NCBI GenBank assembly: GCA_964444075.1
Contig: CAYUFF010000012.1
Location: 1-25,861 of the forward strand
Direction: 5' to 3'
DNA length: 25,861 bases
Source of the DNA: CAYUFF01 sp964444075
GTDB lineage: Archaea; Aenigmatarchaeota; Aenigmatarchaeia; CG10238-14; SCSR01
The notes under the pieces were generated by a model. It was not told the DNA's origin, searched no databases, and saw only the letters and a program-made list of their open reading frames with translations. The translations under genes and the position numbers were made by a program. Every line of letters starts with the position of its first letter. Position 1 is the first letter of the stretch. Positions 1 to 6,597 of this stretch are shown piece by piece.

Positions 1-1
1 G

Positions 2-766
2 AAAGCTGTTAGCGTAAAAACGGGAATCGAGGGTTACTTGGACGTTGACGACCAGCTGATAAACGTCTCTTGCCTTGTCTACAAAAACCTAGATAATCCA
101 ATAGACAAGGTTTGGGTCAACGTGACGATGCCCAACGGAACGATAAAAGGACCTTACTACCTAACGAACCTTTCCTCACCGGCAGAAACTGGCTACTGGT
201 ACACAGTCATCAACGTAACCGAAGAATTCGACAACCAATTAGGAAATTACACGGTAACCTTCTATGCGAATTCTACCTTAGCTAACGGGTCTGTGATTAC
301 GCAGGAAATACCACCTCCCGTAGCGTACTTCCGCGTTAAGGATGAAGTAAGTAAGTACTACGCATGCGCCATGGACGAGGAAGAAGCTTACGCTTCTCCG
401 ACGATCTTTTCCTTATTCTCCGAGGGCGATGAAAAAATATGCTTCCTTAACCTAAAGGATGTGTATACATTTACACTCACTTTTTCTAGGGAGAAGCCGC
501 TGTACGTGCTCAGGACCTACGGCGAATGCGGCTCCTTGGACGATATCTGGCTTATACTGCTAAGGGATAAAACCGTTTCCTACGCCCTCGGAAATGTGGG
601 TACGATAAAAACGCTCCTCAAGAAAATTCCGATAATGATAAAGTACGAGAACAGGAGGATAGAGTTCAAGAGCTTCCTGAGGTTGCCCAAGGGAGAGTAC
701 ACGCTCTGCGTGAAAAAAGTAGGAGAGGAAAAAGGGAAATCCATACTGAGCGTTTACCTGTGCTGA
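2..766 (+). CDS. Secreted/surface protein with Ig-like region, 5' end outside window
   Basis: The reading frame is open from base 2, so the gene begins upstream; a TTG at 38 is probably not its start. The visible 255 residues are rich in N-glycosylation sequons (NVS, NVT, NGT, NLS, NYT, NST, NGS) in the first 100 residues, in a beta-rich, Ig-like stretch (VWVNVTMPNGTIKGPYY, NYTVTFYANST). No membrane segment is visible in this part. The C-terminus reads LPKGEYTLCVKK and ends in a terminal Cys, an arrangement repeated at the end of the next protein (881-1756). I infer an extracellular or cell-surface protein. The precise family is unrecognised, and the signal peptide would lie off the window. 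A tRNA on the opposite strand begins just after the stop. Confidence 0.7.
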   Translation, partial: KAVSVKTGIEGYLDVDDQLINVSCLVYKNLDNPIDKVWVNVTMPNGTIKGPYYLTNLSSPAETGYWYTVINVTEEFDNQLGNYTVTFYANSTLANGSVITQEIPPPVAYFRVKDEVSKYYACAMDEEEAYASPTIFSLFSEGDEKICFLNLKDVYTFTLTFSREKPLYVLRTYGECGSLDDIWLILLRDKTVSYALGNVGTIKTLLKKIPIMIKYENRRIEFKSFLRLPKGEYTLCVKKVGEEKGKSILSVYLC

Positions 767-770
767 ACGC

Positions 771-842
771 GCCCGGGGGCGGACTCGAACCGCCGACCTC
801 CTGGTTAACAGCCAGGCGCTCTACCTACTGAGCTACCCGGGC
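771..842 (-). tRNA. tRNA-Asn (anticodon GTT)
   Basis: The reverse strand folds as a full 72-nt cloverleaf. It has a 7-bp acceptor stem GCCCGGG/CCCGGGC, a D arm GCTC/GAGC, a 5-bp anticodon stem CCTGG/CCAGG around loop CTGTTAA (anticodon GTT), variable loop AGGTC, and T arm GGCGG/CCGCC with loop TTCGAGT. The 3' CCA is not encoded, so CCA must be added by the nucleotidyltransferase. No intron is visible. A TATA-like box at 866-877 lies 24-35 nt before its 5' end. Confidence 0.97.
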
Positions 843-848
843 CCAGAT

Positions 849-877
849 AATATTTAGGGGAGGAGTTTAAATATTAA
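849..877. promoter_or_regulatory. Compact divergent promoter, tRNA-Asn / surface protein gene
   Basis: Two AT-rich boxes lie in the 38-nt gap between the divergent tRNA and CDS. TTTAAATATTAA (866-877) is 24-35 nt upstream of the tRNA 5' end on the reverse strand. AATATTTA (849-856) is 25-32 nt upstream of the ATG at 881. Each box is nearer to the opposite gene than to its own, so the two core promoters interleave and TBP/TFB occupancy could be mutually exclusive. The CDS would be leaderless. Assignment is from spacing only. Confidence 0.55.
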
Positions 878-880
878 TCG

Positions 881-1756
881 ATGCGAGCTCAGTCGGTCCT
901 TGGTTATTTGTTGGGGCTCTTGCTTGTCACGGTGGGAGTAAGCATCCTTATTTTCGGTATATTTCCGAGCCTAGAAAAATCCAAAGCTTTCGGCGTCGTC
1001 ACGGATGCTATAGAGGAGATGAGAACGTTGGATAAAACCATCGGTAGGGTAGCGAGCGGCGACGTGGGGACGGAAATAAGGGTAGCGTTGAGTGTGGAGG
1101 AAGGAAGGTTCGTGGTCAGCAACGGTAGTATAAAGTTTGAGTACTTCACACCCTTGCTAACCTCGCTCACGGGGGTCGTTAAAAGGGAGGGGAACCTTAT
1201 GCTAGTGGGCGGTAGGTCTCCGGGAGTAGAGTGCGCGATAAGGAAAGGTGATTGTCTTTCCGGAGAAAATTGCATCTTCGAGCTTTTCAACCTAACCAAT
1301 TCTCACGTCGCAGAGTGCGGAAGCGGTAGCGGTTACGAGTACAAGCTTTGCTGTAAAAACCTTGAGGTATTGTATACAACTGGAATATGCAGTAGAGGGG
1401 AGGAAGTTGTTAGCATTTTCAACGTGAGCAACTCTCACGTAGGAACGCCAGGATACTTCGATATAAAAGCTTGCTTTTATCCAGAAGCTGTCTGCGACAT
1501 CAAAGAAAATTGCTCCTCCGGCGAAATCTGTGTCTTTTCTCTTTCGCAGAAGACCGATACCCATGTAGCTGAGTGCGATTATTTTCCTTATAAGTTCTGC
1601 TGTTACTGGAGGGTAAAGGAAGGTGTGGAAATTTTTCTCAAGCCACCGAGCGTAGAAATCGTTGGGGAAGGGATGCTTCCGAAGGGGGGTTACCAATTGT
1701 GTATAAAGAAAATCTCGGACGGAGAACGTCCAGTGGTGGAGGTGAGGGTATGCTAA
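881..1756 (+). CDS. Pilin-like secreted Cys-rich repeat protein
   Basis: A 291-residue protein. The N-terminus is RAQS followed by a hydrophobic stretch at about residues 7-28 (VLGYLLGLLLVTVGVSIL), resembling archaeal class III (pilin-type) signal peptides, so processing by a prepilin peptidase and membrane or pilus anchoring are inferred. From about residue 117 there are three diverged Cys-rich repeats with the pattern C-x-SGE-x-C-x-F-x-L, then TNSHVAEC or TDTHVAEC, then YKLCC or YKFCC. The middle copy (NVSNSHVGTPGYF) is the most degenerate. The C-terminus LPKGGYQLCIKK plus a terminal Cys matches the end of the preceding protein. The cysteines suggest disulphide-stabilised extracellular modules. 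ATG 881 is chosen because a TATA-like box lies 25-32 nt upstream. Biochemical function unknown. Confidence 0.75.
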   Translation: MRAQSVLGYLLGLLLVTVGVSILIFGIFPSLEKSKAFGVVTDAIEEMRTLDKTIGRVASGDVGTEIRVALSVEEGRFVVSNGSIKFEYFTPLLTSLTGVVKREGNLMLVGGRSPGVECAIRKGDCLSGENCIFELFNLTNSHVAECGSGSGYEYKLCCKNLEVLYTTGICSRGEEVVSIFNVSNSHVGTPGYFDIKACFYPEAVCDIKENCSSGEICVFSLSQKTDTHVAECDYFPYKFCCYWRVKEGVEIFLKPPSVEIVGEGMLPKGGYQLCIKKISDGERPVVEVRVC

Positions 1757-1805
1757 CCATTTAAGCTTTTACGCGAAATCAAAATTGTTGGGGTTTGGGA
1801 GCTTG

Positions 1806-2654
1806 ATGGAGGAGCTCGAGAAGCAGCTGGAGGGCGTCGAGCTAATCGAAGAGGAGTACAAGGAAAGACCAAAAACTCCGTCCAAGAGGGAAGTCTACGA
1901 GAAAGTCGTGGAGTTTACGAGGAGAATTAAGGAGAAGTACGGCGGGTTGATAAAATCAGTCGTGATCTTCGGTTCAGCTGCGAAAGGGGAGCTGAAGCCA
2001 ACAAGCGATATAGACGTGTGGGTTATTTTAGATGATACGACCCCAAAGCCGAGTGAAGACCTAAAAACGGTCGTGGCGAACATTCATCTGTTAGCGGAGG
2101 AGATGAAGGACCTGCACGTCCAAACTACTAACTTGACCGACTTTTGGAGTTGGTTCAGGGAGGGTTCTCCGGAGTTGGTAAACTTCCTGAGGAACGGGCT
2201 GATCGTCTACGACTCGGGTTTTGTGAAGCCCATGCAAAGGATGCTGAGGATGGGGCTCATACCTCCGAGCGAGGAAACCGTGAAGCTAAAATCCAAGTCG
2301 GCCGAAGCGAAGCTCAAGAAGATAGAGCTCGACATGCGCTCCATGATCTTTGATTTAAGGTACGCTGCGATGGATATGATTCAAGCCGTGGTGATGCATT
2401 ATTACAAGGAACGCCCCGACGCGAGGGCCATTCCAGATTTCTTGAAAAGGTTGGCGGAGGAAAAGAAGCTTGAGGGAGAGTTCGTCGAGAAATTTGCCGA
2501 GCTGGATAGGCTCTGGAAGGACATAGAGCACAAGAGGATAGAGAAAGTCGAGGTGGAGCACCTGGAAAGGGCTATGAAGTTGTCCAGGGAGATAGTAGAA
2601 AGGTTTAAGAACCTCCTGCCCAAAGAGATAATCGAAGCCCCTCTGGAGGTGTAG
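1806..2654 (+). CDS. Nucleotidyltransferase (MNT)-HEPN-like fusion protein, copy 1
   Basis: Residues 48-80 carry a Pol-beta-superfamily nucleotidyltransferase signature: FGSAAKGELKPTSDIDVWV, with Gly-Ser at 56-57 and the metal-binding Asp pair at 68/70. Where such enzymes usually have a third acidic residue I see HVQTTNL, so the third carboxylate may be missing. The C-terminal half is helical and holds RLWKDIEH (R235, H242), an R-x6-H arrangement like the HEPN RNase motif. The next gene has the same architecture and abuts it. ATG 1806 is preceded by GGGAG; a TTG start at 1785 (seven extra residues) is also possible, with a TATA-like TTTAAGCTTTTA just upstream. Substrate unknown; by family analogy it may modify RNA or protein, or form a self-contained toxin-antitoxin-like unit. 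Confidence 0.8.
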   Translation: MEELEKQLEGVELIEEEYKERPKTPSKREVYEKVVEFTRRIKEKYGGLIKSVVIFGSAAKGELKPTSDIDVWVILDDTTPKPSEDLKTVVANIHLLAEEMKDLHVQTTNLTDFWSWFREGSPELVNFLRNGLIVYDSGFVKPMQRMLRMGLIPPSEETVKLKSKSAEAKLKKIELDMRSMIFDLRYAAMDMIQAVVMHYYKERPDARAIPDFLKRLAEEKKLEGEFVEKFAELDRLWKDIEHKRIEKVEVEHLERAMKLSREIVERFKNLLPKEIIEAPLEV

Positions 2655-3833
2655 GTGAGGCCCGTGGATGAGGAAGAAAAAAAGGAAGCTGGAGAAAGCG
2701 AGGAAAAACTTCCGACTAAGGAAGAAATCCTGCAAGACGTTAAGAAGTTTGCGGAAAGGGTCTTGGAAAAGTACGGCAAGCTGATAAAGTGCGTGGTCAT
2801 GATGGGGAGCGTCGCAAGGGAGGAGTTCAAGCCCAAGAGCGACGTCGACGTTTTCGTGGTAATCGACGACACCTTACAGAAGATAACGCCAGAGTTACAA
2901 GAAAAGATCAACGACGACTTAGAAAGAATCGCGGAGGAGATTTCCAAGCGAATTTCGGTTCAACCGACTTACACGCTCACCGAATTTTGGGAATACGCAA
3001 GAGTATGCCACCCGATAATCTACAACTTCATCAAGGAAGGAATCCCGATCTTCGACACCGGTTTCTTCGCTCCGATAAAAAGGTTGCTGGAAATGGGGAA
3101 GATTCCGGCTACTAGGGAGGCGATAGAGAGCTACATGGAGGGTGCCCCGAAAAAGCTGATGAGAGCGAAGACCGTGAAGCTTCTGATGCTAGCGGAGGAT
3201 TGCTACTACGCCATGCTCAACACGGCTCAGGCGGTGCTGATGTTCATGGGACTCTCCCCGCCGGTCCCGAGTAAGGCGTACGATACCGTGATGGAATACC
3301 TCGTCAAGCCGGGGCTGCTGGAGGAAAAGTATGCTCAGTGGTTGAAGGAAATCATCGAGATAAGGAAGAAGATCGAGCACAAAGAGTTGCAGGACGTTAG
3401 CGGGCAGTTCGTAGACGAGTGGATAAAGAGGGCTGAGGAATTCGTCGCGAAGATGTTCGGCTTGCTCAACGCGCTGGAGTTGAGGAAGAGGGAAAAGATC
3501 GTTGAAAGAACGCACGAGGTTATGCTGAAAGCTGTATCTACCGCCCTGAAAACGTTACACAAGCTTCCCGAGAACGTTAGCAACGAGGAGCTGGTGAAAA
3601 AGCTCGGCATGTCGCTGAAGGAAGCTTTCAAGAAGGAACTCGTGGAAAAGAACAAGGTGAACTCTTACTATCTCGACGTCTGGAACAGGGTCGAGGAGAT
3701 GAAGAGGCTCGTGGACGAAAGGAAGGGAGAAAAGCTTCCAGAAAAGGAGGTCTACGAGATGAGGGAATACGTTAGGAAGCTCATCCACGACTTGGCGAGG
3801 GCGATCAGGAAAGAAGGAGGGGAGCAAGCTTAA
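2655..3833 (+). CDS. Nucleotidyltransferase (MNT)-HEPN-like fusion protein, copy 2
   Basis: A 392-residue paralogue of the preceding gene. The GTG start directly follows the upstream stop (TAGGTG), with GGAGGT at 2645-2650, so the two are probably co-translated. A charged N-terminal extension (about 25 residues) leads into MMGSVAREEFKPKSDVDVFV (GS 51-52, Asp 63/65). The equivalent of the third acidic position reads SVQPTYTL, again without Asp or Glu. EIRKKIEH gives R237-x4-H242, an HEPN-type R-x4-H motif. After it comes about 130 residues of extra helical, charged sequence absent from copy 1, with low-complexity Lys/Glu content and likely coiled-coil character. Function unknown; the tandem arrangement suggests duplication and possibly a hetero-oligomer. 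Confidence 0.8.
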   Translation: MRPVDEEEKKEAGESEEKLPTKEEILQDVKKFAERVLEKYGKLIKCVVMMGSVAREEFKPKSDVDVFVVIDDTLQKITPELQEKINDDLERIAEEISKRISVQPTYTLTEFWEYARVCHPIIYNFIKEGIPIFDTGFFAPIKRLLEMGKIPATREAIESYMEGAPKKLMRAKTVKLLMLAEDCYYAMLNTAQAVLMFMGLSPPVPSKAYDTVMEYLVKPGLLEEKYAQWLKEIIEIRKKIEHKELQDVSGQFVDEWIKRAEEFVAKMFGLLNALELRKREKIVERTHEVMLKAVSTALKTLHKLPENVSNEELVKKLGMSLKEAFKKELVEKNKVNSYYLDVWNRVEEMKRLVDERKGEKLPEKEVYEMREYVRKLIHDLARAIRKEGGEQA

Positions 3834-3836
3834 ATA
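3829..3836 (+). promoter_or_regulatory. TATA-like box of nitroreductase gene
   Basis: CTTAAATA lies 23-30 nt before the ATG at 3859 and overlaps the stop codon of the previous gene. No Shine-Dalgarno sequence precedes the ATG, so a leaderless transcript and a new transcription unit are likely. Confidence 0.5.
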
Positions 3837-3858
3837 CCTAGCAAACTAAAAAAATCTC

Positions 3859-4380
3859 ATGAAGTTCGAAGAGGCTGTTAAGAGTAGACGCTCCGTAAGG
3901 GCTTACGAGAGTAAGGATGTTGAAGAAGAGAAGCTGAGGAAAATCCTCGAGCTGACGAACCTCGCCCCGTCCGCTGGAAACTTGCAGTCTTACAAGGTTT
4001 TCGTCGTGAAGAATGAGGAAAAGAGAGTTGAATTAGCGAGGGCAGCCTTCGGGCAGGATTTCCTCACTCAAGCTCCAGTAGTTCTCGTGTTTTGCGCCGA
4101 CCCAGAGAAGTCGGCATCGAGGTACGGAGAAAGGGGAAGAGAACTTTATTCTTTGCAGGACGCCACCATCGCTTGCACGTTCGCGATGCTCGCGGCCACA
4201 GCTCTGGGATTAGGAAGCTGTTGGGTTGGGGCTTTCGACGAAGAAGACGTGAAGAGAGTGCTCGGAATCGAGGAAAGCGGATTGAGGCCGATAGCGTTGC
4301 TGCCTGTAGGATACCCTGGCGAAAAACCCTACCCAACCCCAAGGCGGAAGCTTGAGGAGATGGTGACATTCGTCGAATAG
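3859..4380 (+). CDS. Nitroreductase-family flavoprotein
   Basis: 173 residues, the usual size for a small FMN-dependent nitroreductase. The N-terminal signature SRRSVRAY (about residues 9-16) supplies the Arg residues that contact the FMN phosphate, followed by the LAPSAGNLQSYKVFVV motif near residue 35-50. Further on, ATALGLGSCWVGAF and LRPIALLPVGYPGE match the family's second FMN-contact region and C-terminal strand. It is probably a cytoplasmic NAD(P)H-dependent oxidoreductase; the substrate cannot be told from sequence. ATG 3859 is set by a TATA-like box 23-30 nt upstream. The next gene, encoding Rpo11, starts within about 11 nt of the stop, so the two are probably co-transcribed. Confidence 0.88.
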   Translation: MKFEEAVKSRRSVRAYESKDVEEEKLRKILELTNLAPSAGNLQSYKVFVVKNEEKRVELARAAFGQDFLTQAPVVLVFCADPEKSASRYGERGRELYSLQDATIACTFAMLAATALGLGSCWVGAFDEEDVKRVLGIEESGLRPIALLPVGYPGEKPYPTPRRKLEEMVTFVE

Positions 4381-4391
4381 GAGGTGTGAGG

Positions 4392-4685
4392 TTGGAGTTG
4401 AGGATCGTCAAAAAAGGTGAGAAGGAGCTGGTAGTGGAAACTCGCGGGGAAACCTTCACGCTCACGAACCTCCTCAGGGAGTACCTCTGGAAGGAAAGCA
4501 AGGTTAGCGAGGCCGCTCAGTATAAGGAGCATCCTTACTTGGCGGAACCGAAGGTCTTCGTCAAGGTTAAGGAAGGCTCTCCGCTCGCGGCTTTGAGGTC
4601 TGCCGCAAGGTCTGCGCTCAAGGATGTTAAGGAGTTCAAGGAAAAGTTCCAGAAAGCGATAAAAGACTTCGGGAAGGAAAAGTAA
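4392..4685 (+). CDS. rpo11: DNA-directed RNA polymerase subunit Rpo11 (RpoL)
   Basis: A roughly 97-residue protein that matches archaeal subunit L, the small partner of Rpo3 in the assembly platform of RNA polymerase (homologue of the alpha N-terminal domain). Recognisable features are the opening strand ELRIVKKGEKEL, then FTLTNLLREYLW (family pattern HTLGNLLRxxL), EHPYLAEPKVFVKV (family pattern DHPLLGNPRLYVRT) and a C-terminal helix rich in Lys/Glu. The site AGGAGGT (4379-4385) is 6 nt from TTG 4392 but touches GTG 4386, so TTG 4392 is preferred; GTG 4386 would add two residues. It sits between a nitroreductase and an ABC transporter, not with other transcription genes. Confidence 0.85.
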   Translation: MELRIVKKGEKELVVETRGETFTLTNLLREYLWKESKVSEAAQYKEHPYLAEPKVFVKVKEGSPLAALRSAARSALKDVKEFKEKFQKAIKDFGKEK

Positions 4686-4689
4686 GTAT

Positions 4690-5388
4690 ATGGTAACGAC
4701 CGTAGTTTCTTGCGAGAACCTGTGGAAGGTTTACAACGAGGGTTCGGCGAACGAAGTGAAGGCTTTGAGAGGGGTGACGCTAAGGATAAGGAAAGGTGAG
4801 TTCGTCGCCATCATGGGCCCTTCTGGCTCTGGAAAATCCACCCTATTACATCTCCTAGGCTGCTTGGACAGGGCGACGAAAGGAAAGGTGCTCATCGACG
4901 GTATCGATACTTCAGAGCTCAGCGAGGACGAGCTAGCAAGGATAAGGAGGGAAAAGATAGGCTTCGTCTTCCAGTTCTTCCACTTAATACCGACTCTCAC
5001 CGCGATGGAAAACGTGATGCTTCCGATGAGTTTCGCCGGTGTCAGTAGGGAAAGGCAGGTTGAAAGGGCGAAGAAATTACTCAGGTTGGTTGGTTTGGAG
5101 AAAAGGGCCGACCACCTACCCTCGCAACTCTCGGGCGGGGAGCAGCAGAGGGTTGCGATAGCGAGAGCGCTGGCAAACTCCCCCAAGATAATCCTTGCGG
5201 ACGAACCAACGGGTAACCTCGATTCGAAGAGCGGCGAGGAAATCCTCAACCTCCTCAAGAAAATCAACGAGGAGAATGGCGTAACTATCGCTGTCGTAAC
5301 GCATGATGCTACCCTAGCAAAGTTTGCTAATCGGGTAATTTTTATGAAGGACGGAAAAATTATTAAAGAAAAGGTGAGGAAAGGGTGA
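4690..5388 (+). CDS. ABC transporter ATP-binding protein (LolD/MacB type)
   Basis: 232 residues with all ABC motifs. Walker A is GPSGSGKST (43-51), the Q-loop Gln is at 95 in FQFFHLIPTLTAMENV, the signature is LSGGEQQRVAIARAL (147-161), Walker B is ILADEPTGNLD (168-178), and the H-loop His is at 205 in VVTHD. The LIPTLTAMENVMLP and TGNLDS wording is typical of the MacB/LolD/FtsE branch, which drives mechanotransmission or extrusion instead of classical import. It starts 4 nt after the Rpo11 stop and its own stop overlaps the GTG of the next gene (GTGA), so 4690-7839 is one transport operon: ATPase, secreted protein, permease. Substrate unknown. Confidence 0.95.
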   Translation: MVTTVVSCENLWKVYNEGSANEVKALRGVTLRIRKGEFVAIMGPSGSGKSTLLHLLGCLDRATKGKVLIDGIDTSELSEDELARIRREKIGFVFQFFHLIPTLTAMENVMLPMSFAGVSRERQVERAKKLLRLVGLEKRADHLPSQLSGGEQQRVAIARALANSPKIILADEPTGNLDSKSGEEILNLLKKINEENGVTIAVVTHDATLAKFANRVIFMKDGKIIKEKVRKG

Positions 5389-6596
5389 GAGGGCAAGGAG
5401 CTTTTAGCGCAAGAGCGTTGCTAACCATTCTAGCGTTTTCTCCGCTATTACTTGCGTTCCTTTCCGCTAGCTCGTTTTCCCACGAGGGAAGCGTTCAGCT
5501 TACCTATCAGCTTCTTGACGAGACCGTGAAGCCTGGTAGCGAGAGTACGGTTTTTCTAACTTTAACGAACCCCACGGCCTTTGGCGTGAGGAAGGTGAAG
5601 CTTGAGTTCGAGGCGGGTGAGTACATTAACCTCGATAGGAAGGAAGTTGAGGTCGGCAACATTCCGGCAAACTCTTTCCAACAAACCTCAGTGAATTTCG
5701 CGATCGATGAGACCGCGAGGGCGACGACCTCCTACATAAACGTTAAGATAACCTACTTCGTCGATTCCACCACCGAGGAGAAGAGTGTGACGATTCCGAT
5801 AAAAATAGTTACAGTCCCTCAGCTCCAGCTTGTAGAGGCGAGGTTCAACGCGAGCGAGATTAAGCCCGGCGATGTTGTTAAGCTTTCGGTAACCCTCGTA
5901 AACAAGGGTGACGGCTCGGCGAAGGATTTGATGCTCACGCTGAACTCTTCGAAACTCTTCATCACGCTCGACTCGCCCGAGAGGTTCGTGAGCGAGCTCT
6001 CCCCAGGAAAAAGCTTTCAGAGCGAGTTCACCGTCTTGATAAACCCTTCGGTAGAGGCAGGGGTCTATTCGATTCCCATCCTGCTGCGTTACTTAGACGA
6101 GACGAAATCGGTCGCATATCGAGAAGTTAAGTCCGTCGGCATGAAGGTTGAGGGCGAGTACGAGGTCCTCGTTTCCCTGGAATCGCAGAGGATGCTTTGC
6201 CCTGGTTGTGAGGGAGAGCTGGAAATCAAAGTGGTTAACAAAGGCGGGGAGGAAGTTAGGTTCTTGACTCTTAGCGTGGAGAAGAAAGCTCCCTTCGTGG
6301 AGGTTTTTCCCTCGACGGTCTACGTGGGAAACTTGGAATCCGACGATTACTCGACGGAGAGACTCAGGGTTAGGGTGAGTTCTGAGGCTGTTACAGGAAA
6401 GGAATACGAGCTTCCGCTGAAGCTTTCCTACGAGGACGCCTACGGTAAAAAGTTCGATAGGGAGGTCGTTCTAAGGGTGAAGGTTACGGGGATTGAAGAA
6501 AGGAGCGAGTTTCAAACACCGACTTCCTGGATAATCGCTTCCGTAACTCTCGCTATCCTATCCTACTTTTTGGGAAGGAAGAGCGTGAAGAAGTAG
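5385..6596 (+). CDS. Secreted COG1361-like (CARDB/S-layer-type) protein of ABC system
   Basis: 403 residues. An N-terminal hydrophobic signal (about residues 10-32, ALLTILAFSPLLLAFLSASS) is followed by an all-beta extracellular region. Repeated units have the pattern VKPGSESTVFLTLTNPT, IKPGDVVKLSVTLVNKGDG and CPGCEGELEIKVVNKGGEE, typical of CARDB/COG1361 Ig-like domains. A single C-terminal membrane segment (about 380-397, SWIIASVTLAILSYFLG) ends in RKSVKK. It is therefore anchored with a large outside domain. The gene overlaps the ATPase stop by 4 nt and is followed 1 nt later by the permease, so it is inferred to be the extracytoplasmic partner of the MacB-like transporter, perhaps a substrate or adaptor protein. 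Two Cys in CPGC may form a disulphide. Confidence 0.82.
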   Translation: MRGQGAFSARALLTILAFSPLLLAFLSASSFSHEGSVQLTYQLLDETVKPGSESTVFLTLTNPTAFGVRKVKLEFEAGEYINLDRKEVEVGNIPANSFQQTSVNFAIDETARATTSYINVKITYFVDSTTEEKSVTIPIKIVTVPQLQLVEARFNASEIKPGDVVKLSVTLVNKGDGSAKDLMLTLNSSKLFITLDSPERFVSELSPGKSFQSEFTVLINPSVEAGVYSIPILLRYLDETKSVAYREVKSVGMKVEGEYEVLVSLESQRMLCPGCEGELEIKVVNKGGEEVRFLTLSVEKKAPFVEVFPSTVYVGNLESDDYSTERLRVRVSSEAVTGKEYELPLKLSYEDAYGKKFDREVVLRVKVTGIEERSEFQTPTSWIIASVTLAILSYFLGRKSVKK

Positions 6597-6597
6597 C

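Noticed and set aside
664..1756. Sortase-type LPxTG-like signal in LPKGEY/LPKGGY
   Set aside because: No hydrophobic helix plus basic tail follows; the proteins simply end after about 20 residues, so this is not a sortase signal.
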